A stretch of 64,000 nt of DNA from Duganella sp. Root336D2. Its GTDB lineage: Bacteria > Pseudomonadota > Gammaproteobacteria > Burkholderiales > Burkholderiaceae_D. The stretch covers positions 355,028-419,027 of the forward strand of contig NZ_LMDB01000035.1 of NCBI RefSeq assembly GCF_001425005.1, in the 5' to 3' direction. This document shows positions 29,380-38,717 of this stretch, one piece after another; position 1 is the first letter of the stretch; the number at the start of each line of letters is the position of its first letter. Under the pieces are notes generated by a model, which worked only from the letters and a program-made list of their open reading frames with translations, was not told where the DNA came from and did not search any database. Both the position numbers and the translations under genes were made by a program.

Positions 29380-31646
29380 GCGACAAGAAGGACGACCTGA
29401 GCCAGTTCTCCATGCTCGACCTGTTCCGTATGGAGGCCGACAGCCAGACCCAGATCCTGACCGACGGCCTGCTTGCCTTCGAGCGCCAAAACGACCCGGC
29501 CGCCGTTGAATCCATGATGCGCGCCGCGCATTCGATCAAGGGCGCCGCGTCCATCGTCGGGCTGGAGATGATCGTGCAGCTTGCGCACGGCATGGAGGAC
29601 GCGTTCCTCGCCGCCCAGGCGGGCAAACTCAAACTGGCGCCGAACCGGGTCGACGCCCTGCTGGCGGGGGTCGACCTGATCGTGCAGTGCTCGCGCGTCA
29701 ACGGCGACCTCGATGCGTGGCTGGCAGCCAACAGCGCCCAGGTCAGCAAAACCATGAATGATGTGCAGGGCATTGCTTTCCTGCCGGAGCCGGTGCTGCT
29801 GCCGCCCATAGCCTTTGCACCGGCTGCGCCGGCGCCGGCCGAGGCGCCGGTTCTTGCGCTGGAAGCCGCGCCGGCCGACGCGGTTGCCGAACAGCCGGTC
29901 CCGGGCCGCAGCCTGCCGCCGATGAAAAACGCGCAAAATTTCGACCGCCTGCTCGCGCTGGCGAGCGAAGCGCGCATCAACGCCCACCAGCTGCATCCGC
30001 TGATCCAGGGCATGCAGCGTTATAAGCGCAACCAGGCCGCCCTGTTCGCGGTACTGGAAGAGGTGATGGAAGCGGCCTCCCACAGCAGCGACCCGACACT
30101 GAAGGAAAAGGCCCTGCTGGCGATCCAGAAAAGCCAGCCGCTCAAGCAGTTCATGCTGGAGCACATCACCGACATGGAAAGCTACGAACGCCGCCTGCTG
30201 ACGGGTTCGGAAAACATGGTCGATGAAGTACTGTCGCTGCGCATGCGCCCCTTCCGCGACGGCATCCAGCACTTTCCGCGCATGGTGCGCGACCTGGCCC
30301 GCAACCTGGGCAAGGATGTGGTGCTGCAGGTGGAAGGCGAAGACACCCTGGTCGACCGCGACATCCTGCTGCGCATCGAGGGCCCGCTGAACCACATGCT
30401 GCGCAACGCCGTCGACCACGGCATGGAGACTGCGCAGGAACGGCTTGCAGCCGGCAAGCCGGCTACCGGCACCATCGTGCTGGAGGCGCGCCACCGTGCC
30501 GGCATGCTGAATATTGAACTCAGCGACGACGGCCGTGGAGTCGACCCGGAAAAAATCCGCCGCAGCATCATCGAGCGCAAGATGGCCACCGAACAGATGG
30601 TGGCCGTCATGTCGCATGCGGAGCTGATGGAATTCCTGTTCCTGCCCGCCTTCAGCCTGAAAGGCGGCATTACCGAGATTTCCGGCCGCGGCGTGGGCCT
30701 GGACATCGTGCACGACACCATCCGCCAGCAAAACGGCACGGTGCGCATCGAATCCGAAATGGGCAAGGGTTTCCGCACCTCGATCACGCTGCCGCTCACA
30801 CAGTCGATCGTGCGCGCCCTGGTGGTGGACGTCAAAGGCGAAGCCTACGCCGTCCCCATCGTCAAGGTGGAACGCGTCCTGATGGTGCCGCAAGGCGCCG
30901 TGCACACCCTGGAAAACAAACAGTTCTTCGACCATGGCGGCGAGCACCTGGGCCTGGTGGCTGCCGCCCAGGTGCTGCAACTGGGCGACATGGCGCATGC
31001 CGAGGAAATGCCGGTGGTGGTGATCGGCGGCAGCGCGCGCCGCTATGCCCTGGTCGTGGACAAGATCCGCGGCGAAGAAAGCCTGGCAGTACAAGCCATT
31101 GACCCGATTTTCGGCAAGATGCGCGATATTTCCGCCGCCGCCTTGCTGGATGACGGCGAGCCGGTGCTGATCCTGGACGTACCCGACCTGTTGCTTTCGG
31201 TCGAAAAGCTGCTGGAAGAAGGCGGCCTGCATCAACTTGCGCGCGCAGACCACGCCGGACGGCGTAGAATGAAACGCATCCTTGTCGTGGACGATTCGCT
31301 TACAGTGCGCGAAATGGAGCGTAAACTGCTCGCCGGGCGCGGTTTTGAAGTGGACATCGCCATCGACGGCATCGATGGCTGGAACGTGGTGCGCAGCGGC
31401 GATTACGACCTGGTCATCACCGACGTCGACATGCCGCGCATGGATGGCATCGAACTGGTCACCCTGATCAAGAAAGACCTGCACTTGCATAAGCTGCCCG
31501 TCATGATCGTCTCCTACAAAGACCGGCCGGAAGACCGCGCACGCGGCCTGGCCGCGGGGGCGGACTATTACCTGACCAAGGGCAGCTTCCACGACGAGAC
31601 GCTGCTTGACGCAGTGTCCGACCTGATAGGCGACGCGTACCGATGA
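29376..31646 (+). CDS. wspE: Hybrid CheA kinase WspE
   Basis: A 756-residue kinase with Hpt His52 (AAHSIKGAA), an Ala/Pro linker (about 140-185), dimerisation region, HATPase (N box near 345, GRGVGLDIV near 437), CheW-like domain (about 480-610) and C-terminal receiver with Asp683 (VITDVDMPRMDG). It phosphorylates WspR to switch on cyclic di-GMP synthesis and WspF for adaptation. Both ends overlap neighbours by 4 bp. Confidence 0.94.
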   Translation: MSDKKDDLSQFSMLDLFRMEADSQTQILTDGLLAFERQNDPAAVESMMRAAHSIKGAASIVGLEMIVQLAHGMEDAFLAAQAGKLKLAPNRVDALLAGVDLIVQCSRVNGDLDAWLAANSAQVSKTMNDVQGIAFLPEPVLLPPIAFAPAAPAPAEAPVLALEAAPADAVAEQPVPGRSLPPMKNAQNFDRLLALASEARINAHQLHPLIQGMQRYKRNQAALFAVLEEVMEAASHSSDPTLKEKALLAIQKSQPLKQFMLEHITDMESYERRLLTGSENMVDEVLSLRMRPFRDGIQHFPRMVRDLARNLGKDVVLQVEGEDTLVDRDILLRIEGPLNHMLRNAVDHGMETAQERLAAGKPATGTIVLEARHRAGMLNIELSDDGRGVDPEKIRRSIIERKMATEQMVAVMSHAELMEFLFLPAFSLKGGITEISGRGVGLDIVHDTIRQQNGTVRIESEMGKGFRTSITLPLTQSIVRALVVDVKGEAYAVPIVKVERVLMVPQGAVHTLENKQFFDHGGEHLGLVAAAQVLQLGDMAHAEEMPVVVIGGSARRYALVVDKIRGEESLAVQAIDPIFGKMRDISAAALLDDGEPVLILDVPDLLLSVEKLLEEGGLHQLARADHAGRRRMKRILVVDDSLTVREMERKLLAGRGFEVDIAIDGIDGWNVVRSGDYDLVITDVDMPRMDGIELVTLIKKDLHLHKLPVMIVSYKDRPEDRARGLAAGADYYLTKGSFHDETLLDAVSDLIGDAYR

Positions 31647-32671
31647 GGATAGGGATTGCCAACGACGTGCCGATGGCGGCAGAGGCGCTGCGGCGCGTGG
31701 TCGCCAGCACGCAGGAACACCAGGTTGCATGGATCGCCCGCACCGGTCTCGAAGCGGTATATAAATGCGCCACCGACCGTCCGGACCTGGTCCTGATGGA
31801 CCTCAATATGCCGGAACTGGACGGGGTCGAAGCGACGCGCCGCATCATGGAGGAATGCCCGTGCGCCATCCTGGTGGTAACCGGGCGCCCGCAGGACAAT
31901 GTCAACCAGGTGTTCCGCGCCCTGGGCGCGGGGGCGCTCGACGTGACGGCCACCCCGGTGCTGCAGGGGAAACAAGGCGGCGACGCCGAACTGCTGCACA
32001 AGATCAAGACCATGGACAAGTTGATCCGCCACAGCGGCGGCAACCAGTCCATGCCGCCGCGCCGCAACGCGGCCTTGCCGGTTTCGCGCGAAGTATCCCT
32101 CGACACCATGGTGGCAATCGGCGCCTCGACCGGCGGTCCAATGGCCGTAGCGCGCATCCTTGCCGGCTGGACCCCGCCGCCCAATTGCGCCGTCGTCGTG
32201 GTACAACATATCGACGAGAATTTTGCCGACCATTTTGCCAAATGGCTGTCGGAACAGCTCGCGGTGCCGGTGCGCGCAATCGAAAACCGCACTGCCCTGC
32301 AGGGTGGTATCGTCATGGTCGCAAAAAGCAACGACCACCTGGTACTGGATGAAAAGTACCAACTGGGTTACGATGCCAACCCGAAGGATTACGCCTACCG
32401 GCCTTCGGTCGACGTGTTTTTCAACTGCGTGGCACAGCACTGGAAAGGCGACGCAGTCGGCGTGCTGCTGACCGGCATGGGGCGCGATGGCGCCGAAGGC
32501 ATGCTGGCGCTGCGCCGCGCGGGCAAGAACACCATTGCCCAGGACCAGGCCAGCTGCGCGGTATATGGCATGCCGCGCGCCGCGATCGAACTGGATGCGG
32601 CGCAAACCATCCTGCCTCTTGATAAGATCGGCCCATTCCTGCGAAGCACGATCGGAGGCAAACTGATTTAA
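31643..32671 (+). CDS. wspF: Methylesterase WspF
   Basis: A 342-residue CheB homologue. Receiver acceptor Asp53 (VLMDLNMPELDG); catalytic Ser162 in IGASTGGP, the His of VVQHIDENF and the Asp of LTGMGRDGA are all present. Loss of WspF in Pseudomonas gives constitutive WspR activity and wrinkly colonies; here the gene is intact. It is followed after 9 bp, including an AGGAAAG ribosome-binding site, by wspR. Confidence 0.94.
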   Translation: MRIGIANDVPMAAEALRRVVASTQEHQVAWIARTGLEAVYKCATDRPDLVLMDLNMPELDGVEATRRIMEECPCAILVVTGRPQDNVNQVFRALGAGALDVTATPVLQGKQGGDAELLHKIKTMDKLIRHSGGNQSMPPRRNAALPVSREVSLDTMVAIGASTGGPMAVARILAGWTPPPNCAVVVVQHIDENFADHFAKWLSEQLAVPVRAIENRTALQGGIVMVAKSNDHLVLDEKYQLGYDANPKDYAYRPSVDVFFNCVAQHWKGDAVGVLLTGMGRDGAEGMLALRRAGKNTIAQDQASCAVYGMPRAAIELDAAQTILPLDKIGPFLRSTIGGKLI

Positions 32672-32680
32672 AGGAAAGCG

Positions 32681-33697
32681 ATGCCCGACGTACTCACCTT
32701 GAACCTGGAAACCGAGCCAAGCCTGACCCACTTCAAGGTGCGCGTGCTGCTGGTTGACGACCAGTTGATCATTGCGGAAGCGGTGCGGCGCATGCTGGCC
32801 GACCAGGACGACATCGAATTCCATTTCACCACCGACGCGCGGGAAGCGATCGCCTGCGCCAACTCGCTGCAGCCGACCGTGATCCTGCAGGACCTGGTGA
32901 TGCCGGAAGTGGACGGCTTTGAACTGATCCGCCGTTTCCGCGCCGAGGAGATGCTGGCGCATGTGCCGATCATCGTGTTGTCGGCCCGCGAAGACCCCAA
33001 GCTGAAAGCACACGGCTTTGCCGTCGGCGCCAACGACTACCTGGTCAAGCTGCCCGACAAGCTGGAATTACTGGCGCGCGTGCGCCATCACTCGAATGCC
33101 CACATCCACCGCCTGCAGCGCGACCAGGCATTCCGCTTCCTGCGCGAGAGCCAGCAAAAACTCGCAGCGGCCAATGTGGAACTGCAAAAGCTGGCAGCGC
33201 TCGACCCCCTGACAGGCATTTCCAACCGCCGCCGTTTCGATGAAACCCTGGTGCTGGAATGGCAGCGCGGCCAGCGCGACAAGACACCCTTGTCGCTGCT
33301 GATGGTGGACGTCGACTTCTTCAAGCAATACAACGACAGCTACGGCCACCCGGCCGGCGACCTGGCGCTGAAGAAAGTGGCCGCGGTGATGACCGAAAAC
33401 CTGAAGCGCCCGGCCGACCTGGTCACGCGCTACGGCGGCGAGGAGTTCGCCATCATCCTGCCCGAGACCGACAACGCCGGCGCCATGAACGTCGCCAGCG
33501 CCTGCCTGCGCCAGTTGGAGAAGCTGGAGATCGAGAACGCCAACGCCCTGCCCTACGGCGTACTGACCATGTCAATCGGCGTGCGGACGGTCGTACCGAG
33601 CAAGCAATCAACGTGGAGCGAACTGGTAGCAGCCTCCGACCGCGCCCTCTACGCCGCCAAAGCCGGCGGCCGCAACCGCGTCGTCAACGCCGAGTGA
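32681..33697 (+). CDS. wspR: Diguanylate cyclase response regulator WspR
   Basis: A 338-residue output protein: receiver with acceptor Asp71 (LQDLVMPEVDG), a helical linker (about 135-165) and a GGDEF domain with active motif GGEEF at Gly252-Phe256. The inhibitory site RxxD (Arg243-Asp246) is intact, so product feedback is expected. It makes cyclic di-GMP from GTP to promote surface attachment. Last gene of the operon; its stop codon directly abuts a palindromic repeat. Confidence 0.95.
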   Translation: MPDVLTLNLETEPSLTHFKVRVLLVDDQLIIAEAVRRMLADQDDIEFHFTTDAREAIACANSLQPTVILQDLVMPEVDGFELIRRFRAEEMLAHVPIIVLSAREDPKLKAHGFAVGANDYLVKLPDKLELLARVRHHSNAHIHRLQRDQAFRFLRESQQKLAAANVELQKLAALDPLTGISNRRRFDETLVLEWQRGQRDKTPLSLLMVDVDFFKQYNDSYGHPAGDLALKKVAAVMTENLKRPADLVTRYGGEEFAIILPETDNAGAMNVASACLRQLEKLEIENANALPYGVLTMSIGVRTVVPSKQSTWSELVAASDRALYAAKAGGRNRVVNAE

Positions 33698-33734
33698 AAT
33701 GTCCACTTCCGTTCCTGACCCCAAAGTGGACATT
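33698..33734. repeat. Single 37-bp palindromic repeat unit abutting the wspR stop
   Basis: A third full unit of the AATGTCC...GGACATT family, in the opposite orientation to the copy at 16778. It fills the 38 bp between the convergent wspR and murB genes: it begins at the base after the wspR stop and ends one base before the murB stop. Confidence 0.9.
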
Positions 33735-33735
33735 T

Positions 33736-34761
33736 TTAAATGAAGACTGGCTCGGGTTCGAGCGCTACGCCGTAGCGCTGGGCCACGTCGGCCTGGATGG
33801 CGGCGGCCAGCGCCTGTACTTCGGCGCCGGTGGCGCCGCCGTTGTTCACCAGCACCAGGGCCTGTTTCGGATAAACGCCCGCCGCGCCCATCGACTTGCC
33901 TTTCCAGCCGCATTGGTCGATCAGCCAGCCCGCCGCGAGTTTTTCGCTGCCGTCCGGCTGCCTGTGGTGCACCAGGGTCGGGAATTTCTCCAGCAGTTGC
34001 GCGCATTGTTCGGCGCTGACCACGGGATTCTTGAAAAAACTGCCGGCATTGCCGATGTCCGCCGGGTCGGGCAGCTTGCGGCGGCGGATGGCGATCACGG
34101 TATCCGCCACCTGCTGCGCCGTCGGCGCGGCCAGGCCCTGCTGCGCCACGGCGTTGGCCAGCTCGGCGTAGCGCAGGTTCGCCTGCCAGGCGCGCGGCAG
34201 TGCAAAGCTCACCTCCAGGATGATCAGCCCGCGGCCTTCGTGTTTGAACACGCTGTCGCGGTAGGCGAAGCGGCAGTCGGCGCCGTCCATCACCCGGACT
34301 TCGCCGCTGGCCGGGTCGAATGCGGTCAGCGACAGGAAGAACTCCTTGGTTTCCGCCCCATATGCCCCAATGTTCTGGATCGGGGCTGCACCCACGGTGC
34401 CCGGGATCAGCGACAGGTTTTCCAGGCCGCCAACGCCTTGCGCCAGGGTCCATTGCACGAAGTTGTGCCAGGTTTCGCCGGCGGCAGCGCGCACGTGGTG
34501 GTGGCTCGGGGTACCGGACAGGATGTCGCGGCCTTCTAGCGCAATATGCAGTACCAGGCCTGGAAAATCGCGCGTCAGCAGCAGGTTGCTGCCGCCGCCC
34601 AGCACCAGGCGCGGCATGGCAGCCAGTTGCGGATCGGCCAGGGCGCTGCGCAACAGTTCCACCGATGTCACGCGCAGGTAATGTTTGGCGCGTACATCAA
34701 TACTGAATGTATTTAAATGCTTCAGTGGGTAGTCGTGCTGGAGAAAATCGGGGAAAGGCAT
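33736..34761 (-). CDS. murB: UDP-N-acetylenolpyruvoylglucosamine reductase
   Basis: A 341-residue FAD enzyme of peptidoglycan precursor synthesis, reducing enolpyruvyl-UDP-GlcNAc to UDP-MurNAc with NADPH. FAD-binding motifs LGGGSNLLL (about residue 54) and PGTVGAAPIQNIGAYG (about 119) are present, as are the catalytic Ser of NAGSFFKNP (about 238) and the C-terminal Glu of LEPEPVFI. It is type I (E. coli-like), monocistronic, and divergent from yajQ. Confidence 0.97.
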   Translation of the reverse strand: MPFPDFLQHDYPLKHLNTFSIDVRAKHYLRVTSVELLRSALADPQLAAMPRLVLGGGSNLLLTRDFPGLVLHIALEGRDILSGTPSHHHVRAAAGETWHNFVQWTLAQGVGGLENLSLIPGTVGAAPIQNIGAYGAETKEFFLSLTAFDPASGEVRVMDGADCRFAYRDSVFKHEGRGLIILEVSFALPRAWQANLRYAELANAVAQQGLAAPTAQQVADTVIAIRRRKLPDPADIGNAGSFFKNPVVSAEQCAQLLEKFPTLVHHRQPDGSEKLAAGWLIDQCGWKGKSMGAAGVYPKQALVLVNNGGATGAEVQALAAAIQADVAQRYGVALEPEPVFI

Positions 34762-34895
34762 GGGCAGATCAAGTTTTTGCTCGGTTATAGTGCAATTATG
34801 ACAAAAACGACCGAGCGTTCGCTTGTTTGTCCGTTAAAATATCGCTTCTTTTGAATCCGCCCCTTGGGCGGGTGCTTCATTGTAAAGGAAAGAAT

Positions 34896-35381
34896 ATGCC
34901 ATCGTTTGACGTAGTATCCGAAGCGGACATGATCGAGGTGCGCAACGCCGTCGACCAGAGCAACAAGGAAATCTCCACCCGTTTCGACTTCAAAGGCAGC
35001 GATGCGCGCGTAGAACAAAAAGAAAACGACCTGACGGCATTCGCCGATTCGGAGTTCCAGCTTAGCCAGGTCCGCGACGTGCTGACCAACAAGCTGGCCA
35101 AACGCAAGGTCGACGTGCGCTTCCTCGACGAAGGCAAAGTAGAGAAGATTGGTGGGGACAAAGTCAAGCAGGTCATCAAGGTGAAGAACGGTCTCGATTC
35201 CGAGACCGCCAAGAAGATCACCAAGGTAATCAAGGAAAGCAAGATGAAGGTCCAGGCCAGCATCCAGGGCGAGTCCGTGCGCGTAACTGGCGCCAAACGC
35301 GACGACCTGCAGGCTGCAATGCAGCTGCTGCGCAAGGACGTGCCGGACACGCCACTGGAATTCAATAATTTCCGCGATTGA
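34896..35381 (+). CDS. yajQ: YajQ family nucleotide-binding protein
   Basis: A 161-residue protein matching the YajQ/UPF0234 family over its full length (MPSFDVVSEAD start, FNNFRD end). Members bind nucleotides, and in Xanthomonas and Pseudomonas a YajQ protein was reported to bind cyclic di-GMP and act with a transcription factor. The ATG at 34896 follows AAGGAAAG (34885-34892); the ATG at 34827 in the same frame is not conserved. Lies 1.2 kb from wspR, a source of that messenger. Confidence 0.94.
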   Translation: MPSFDVVSEADMIEVRNAVDQSNKEISTRFDFKGSDARVEQKENDLTAFADSEFQLSQVRDVLTNKLAKRKVDVRFLDEGKVEKIGGDKVKQVIKVKNGLDSETAKKITKVIKESKMKVQASIQGESVRVTGAKRDDLQAAMQLLRKDVPDTPLEFNNFRD

Positions 35382-35394
35382 TCGAAGGACTGTA

Positions 35395-36654
35395 ATGAAA
35401 CGTGTTGACGATTTCCGCCTCAAACTTGGCGACAAAGAGTATGTGCCAATCATGATCGGCGGGATGGGCGTGGATATTTCCACGACCGAACTGGCGCTGG
35501 AAGCAGCGCGCCTTGGCGGCATCGGCCATATTTCCGATGCGATGGTGGAGGATGTTTCGGACCGCAAGTTCGACACCACCTTCGTCAAGGACAAGACCCG
35601 CCTGTACAAGCACAACATCAATAATATGGACAAGTCCGAGGTGCAGTTCGACCTGGGACGCCTGGCCGAAGCCCAGCGCCGCCATATCGGCGACACCATG
35701 CAGCGCAAGGAAGGCCCCGGCCTGATCTTCGTGAACTGCATGGAAAAGCTGACCATGAACGGCCCGAAGGAAACCCTGCGCACGCGCCTGAACGCGGCGC
35801 TGGATGCGGGCATCGACGGTATCACCCTGTCGGCCGGCCTGCACTTCGGCTCCTTCGCCCTGATGGCCGACCACCCGCGCTTCCGTGAAGCGAAGCTGGG
35901 CATCATCGTGTCGTCCGTGCGTGCCCTGCAGATCTTCCTGCGCAAGAACCAGAAGCTGAACCGCCTGCCCGACTACGTGATCGTGGAAGGCCCGCTGGCC
36001 GGCGGCCACCTGGGTTTTGGCCTGGAAGACTGGAAGGACTTCGACCTGCACCAGATCGTGCAGGAGATCCTGGACTACATGAAGGGGGAAAACCTGGACG
36101 TGCCGGTGATTGCCGCAGGCGGCGTGTTCACCGGCAGCGATGCCGTGTCCTTCCTCGAGATGGGGGCGGCTGGCGTACAGGTGGCAACCCGCTTTACCGT
36201 GACCCGGGAATGCGGCCTGCCTGAAGACGTGAAGCAGGAATACTTCAAGGCCAGCGAAGAAGACATCATCGTCAACGGCGTGTCGCCGACCGGCTATCCG
36301 ATGCGCATGCTGAAGAACACCCCTGCTATCGGCGCCGGCATCCGTCCCGGCTGCGAATCCTACGGCTACCTGCTCGATGCAAGCGGCAACTGCGCCTACA
36401 TCAATTCGTACAACCGCGAAGTGGTGGCCAACGGCGGCAGCGACAAGGGCATCAAGGTGATGGACAAGACCTGCCTGTGCACCCATATGCGCAACTTCAA
36501 CTGCTGGACGTGCGGCCACTACACCTACCGCCTGAAGGACACCTCTTTCAAGAAGCCGGATGGTTCCTACCAGGTCCTGACCGCGGAACACGTGTTCAAG
36601 GACTACCAGTTCTCGACCGATAATTCTATAGCTTTACCTGAAAAAGACTTCTAA
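35395..36654 (+). CDS. Nitronate monooxygenase-family FMN protein
   Basis: A 419-residue TIM-barrel flavoprotein of the 2-nitropropane dioxygenase group. The GGMGVDIS start, VEGPLAGGHLGFG (about residue 199) and VIAAGGVFTGSDAV plus GAAGVQVATRF (about 237-263) are FMN-binding and family-typical. A Cys-rich C-terminal part (CLCTHMRNFNCWTCGHYTY, about 360-380) is longer than in short nitronate monooxygenases and may bind metal or a cluster. Substrate is unknown. It starts 13 bp after yajQ. Confidence 0.85.
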   Translation: MKRVDDFRLKLGDKEYVPIMIGGMGVDISTTELALEAARLGGIGHISDAMVEDVSDRKFDTTFVKDKTRLYKHNINNMDKSEVQFDLGRLAEAQRRHIGDTMQRKEGPGLIFVNCMEKLTMNGPKETLRTRLNAALDAGIDGITLSAGLHFGSFALMADHPRFREAKLGIIVSSVRALQIFLRKNQKLNRLPDYVIVEGPLAGGHLGFGLEDWKDFDLHQIVQEILDYMKGENLDVPVIAAGGVFTGSDAVSFLEMGAAGVQVATRFTVTRECGLPEDVKQEYFKASEEDIIVNGVSPTGYPMRMLKNTPAIGAGIRPGCESYGYLLDASGNCAYINSYNREVVANGGSDKGIKVMDKTCLCTHMRNFNCWTCGHYTYRLKDTSFKKPDGSYQVLTAEHVFKDYQFSTDNSIALPEKDF

Positions 36655-36663
36655 TTCGCTTGC

Positions 36664-36715
36664 GGGAAAATGTCCACTTTGGGGCGCTCCGGCGACCCAA
36701 AGTGGACATTTTCCC
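36664..36715. terminator. Perfect 20-bp hairpin, variant of the palindromic repeat
   Basis: A 20-bp perfect stem (36664-36683 and 36696-36715) with a 12-base loop. The stem contains the same AATGTCCACTTTGGG block as the 37-bp repeats, but in this copy it is mirrored to make one symmetric hairpin. It lies between the convergent FMN oxygenase and DHH genes and is flanked by A4 and T4 tracts, so it may terminate in both directions. Confidence 0.75.
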
Positions 36716-36718
36716 GAA

Positions 36719-37642
36719 TTAGCCTTCTTTGTTGATGCGCACGATCAAGGCGCCCAGCACGTCCTCCGCCATTTCGTTTTCAACCTGGCAAGTCCCGGCA
36801 TTCTCATGCCCGCCCCCGCCGTACTCCAGCATCAACGCGCCGATATTGGTTTTCGATGTCCGGTTGAGGATTGATTTTCCCGTGGCGAATACCGTATTCT
36901 GGTTCTTCAGCCCCCACAGTACGTGGATCGAGATATTCTGCTCAGGATACAGTGCATAAATGACGAAGCGGTTACCCGCGTAAATCGTCTCTTCATTGCG
37001 CAGGTCCAGCACCACCAGGTTCTTATGCACCGTAGCGCAGCGGCGGATCTGCTCCTTGCATTTTTCCGCGTGCTCGAAATACAGGTCGCTGCGCTCCTTC
37101 ACATCCGGCAGCGCCATGATTTCGCTGATCGAATGCGAACGGCAGTAATCGATCAGGTCCATCATCAGGTTGTAGTTCGATATGCGGAAATCGCGGAAGC
37201 GGCCCAGTCCCGTGCGTGCATCCATCAGGAAATTCAACAGGTCCCAGCCCTGCGGGTTCAGCACCTCATCGCGGTTGAACTGGGCCGAATCCCCCTTGTC
37301 CACCGCAATCATCATGTCGTTCCAGGCAGAAGGGAATTTGTTGCCGCCGCCGTAGTAATCGTAGACCACGCGCGCGGCCGACGGTGCACTGGGATCGATG
37401 ACGTGATTCTGCCGCTCGCCCGTATTGCGGATGGTCTCGGACAGGTGGTGGTCGAACGCCAGGTGGGCGCCCGAGACGTAAGGGAGGTTGGTGGTGATGT
37501 CGCGGCTGGTGATCGCGATCTTCCCATCCTGCATATCCTTGGGGTGCACGAACAGGATCTCGTCGATCAGGTCCAGGTGCTTCAGCAGCACCGCGCACAC
37601 CAGGCCATCAAAATCACTGCGGGTAACAAGGCGGAACTTCAT
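36719..37642 (-). CDS. DHH-family phosphoesterase (exopolyphosphatase-related)
   Basis: A 307-residue protein of the DHH/DHHA1 superfamily. The metal site is built from SDFDG (about residue 9), a short DIT-type segment, and FDHH (about 63); a glycine-rich GGGGHENAG block near the C-terminus is the DHHA1 motif. Such enzymes cleave short oligonucleotides, cyclic dinucleotide products or polyphosphate. Which substrate applies is unresolved. I use ATG 37642; the frame extends 12 codons further to a TTG without support. Confidence 0.85.
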   Translation of the reverse strand: MKFRLVTRSDFDGLVCAVLLKHLDLIDEILFVHPKDMQDGKIAITSRDITTNLPYVSGAHLAFDHHLSETIRNTGERQNHVIDPSAPSAARVVYDYYGGGNKFPSAWNDMMIAVDKGDSAQFNRDEVLNPQGWDLLNFLMDARTGLGRFRDFRISNYNLMMDLIDYCRSHSISEIMALPDVKERSDLYFEHAEKCKEQIRRCATVHKNLVVLDLRNEETIYAGNRFVIYALYPEQNISIHVLWGLKNQNTVFATGKSILNRTSKTNIGALMLEYGGGGHENAGTCQVENEMAEDVLGALIVRINKEG

Positions 37643-37693
37643 GGAAGGCACCCCTATCGCTGATGAATTGGAAACCAATATTACCGTGATCTT

Positions 37694-38617
37694 TCAAAGC
37701 CTGTCGAGCCGGCCCGCAAAGTCGTCTGCACGCATTTGACCAATCACATAGTCAACGAAGGCGCGCGTCTTGGCCGGCAACAGTTTTTTGCTGGAATAGT
37801 AGATCGAGAGCGCCCCCACTTCCGCATGCCAGTCGGGCAGCAGCCGCACCAGCTGGCCCGACTCCAGCAGTGGCGCCGCATGCGGGCCAGGCAACAAGGC
37901 CACACCCAGCCCCATGCAGGCCGCCTGCGCCATCGCTTCCGGATCGTCGAAGGTGGCAACCGCCCGGAATTCGGCCACGGCCTCCTCGCCGCCGGCATTG
38001 CGCAGCAGGTAGTCGCGCAGGCGCCCGGTTTCGGCGGAGCGGCGCGCAATGCCCTCCCAGCCCGCCAGCTCGGATGGATGGCTGGGCAGCTTGCGACCGG
38101 CTAGGCAGGAAGGGGCGGCCGTGACCAGGATGCGCGGCCGCCCCAATTCGCGCGCCACCACGCCCGGCGCCAACTCGATGCCGCCACCGATGGCGACGTC
38201 GTAGCCCTCGCCGATCAGGTCCACCGTGCGGTTGTCAAAGCGCCAGTCGTGCTGCACGCCGGGGTAGCGCTGCAGGAAGCCTTTCAGCAGCGGCAGGATG
38301 TACATGCGTCCCACCCCGTGCGCCACCGCCACTTTGAGGGTGCCTGCCGGTTCCCCCGCGTCCTGCGCCGCGCCGGCCATGGCGCCCTGCAGCTCCGCCA
38401 GCGGACCGCGCACCTGCTGCAGCAAGCGTTCGCCGGCCTCGGTCAACGCCAGCCGGCGGGTGCTGCGCTGGAACAGGCGCACGCCCAGCCGCGCTTCCAG
38501 CCGCGCCACGTTCTTGCTGACCGCTGCCGGGGTCAGTCCCAGGCGGCGCGCGGCCTCGGAAAAGCCCGCGCATTCGGCGCTCTGCAGGAAGGATTCGAGC
38601 AGGTTCAGTGGCTGCAT
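37694..38617 (-). CDS. LysR family transcriptional regulator
   Basis: A 307-residue LysR protein with N-terminal winged helix-turn-helix (FSEAARRLGLTPAAVSKNVARLE, about residues 17-39) and a C-terminal co-inducer domain of the periplasmic-binding type. It belongs to the group in which a single regulator sits divergently from a short-chain dehydrogenase, and the 100-bp intergenic region (38618-38717) probably holds its binding site, including the AT-rich stretch near 38620-38655. The ATG at 38617 is preferred to the TTG ten codons upstream because LysR proteins start near the helix-turn-helix. Confidence 0.88.
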   Translation of the reverse strand: MQPLNLLESFLQSAECAGFSEAARRLGLTPAAVSKNVARLEARLGVRLFQRSTRRLALTEAGERLLQQVRGPLAELQGAMAGAAQDAGEPAGTLKVAVAHGVGRMYILPLLKGFLQRYPGVQHDWRFDNRTVDLIGEGYDVAIGGGIELAPGVVARELGRPRILVTAAPSCLAGRKLPSHPSELAGWEGIARRSAETGRLRDYLLRNAGGEEAVAEFRAVATFDDPEAMAQAACMGLGVALLPGPHAAPLLESGQLVRLLPDWHAEVGALSIYYSSKKLLPAKTRAFVDYVIGQMRADDFAGRLDRL

Positions 38618-38717
38618 TTGATATATTTGGTTGAAAGTGATACTCAATATTACCAGCTAGTCGAGATGCAATGCCGCGCCCATACTAGCTCCATCCCAAC
38701 CAGATCAGGAGCAAATC

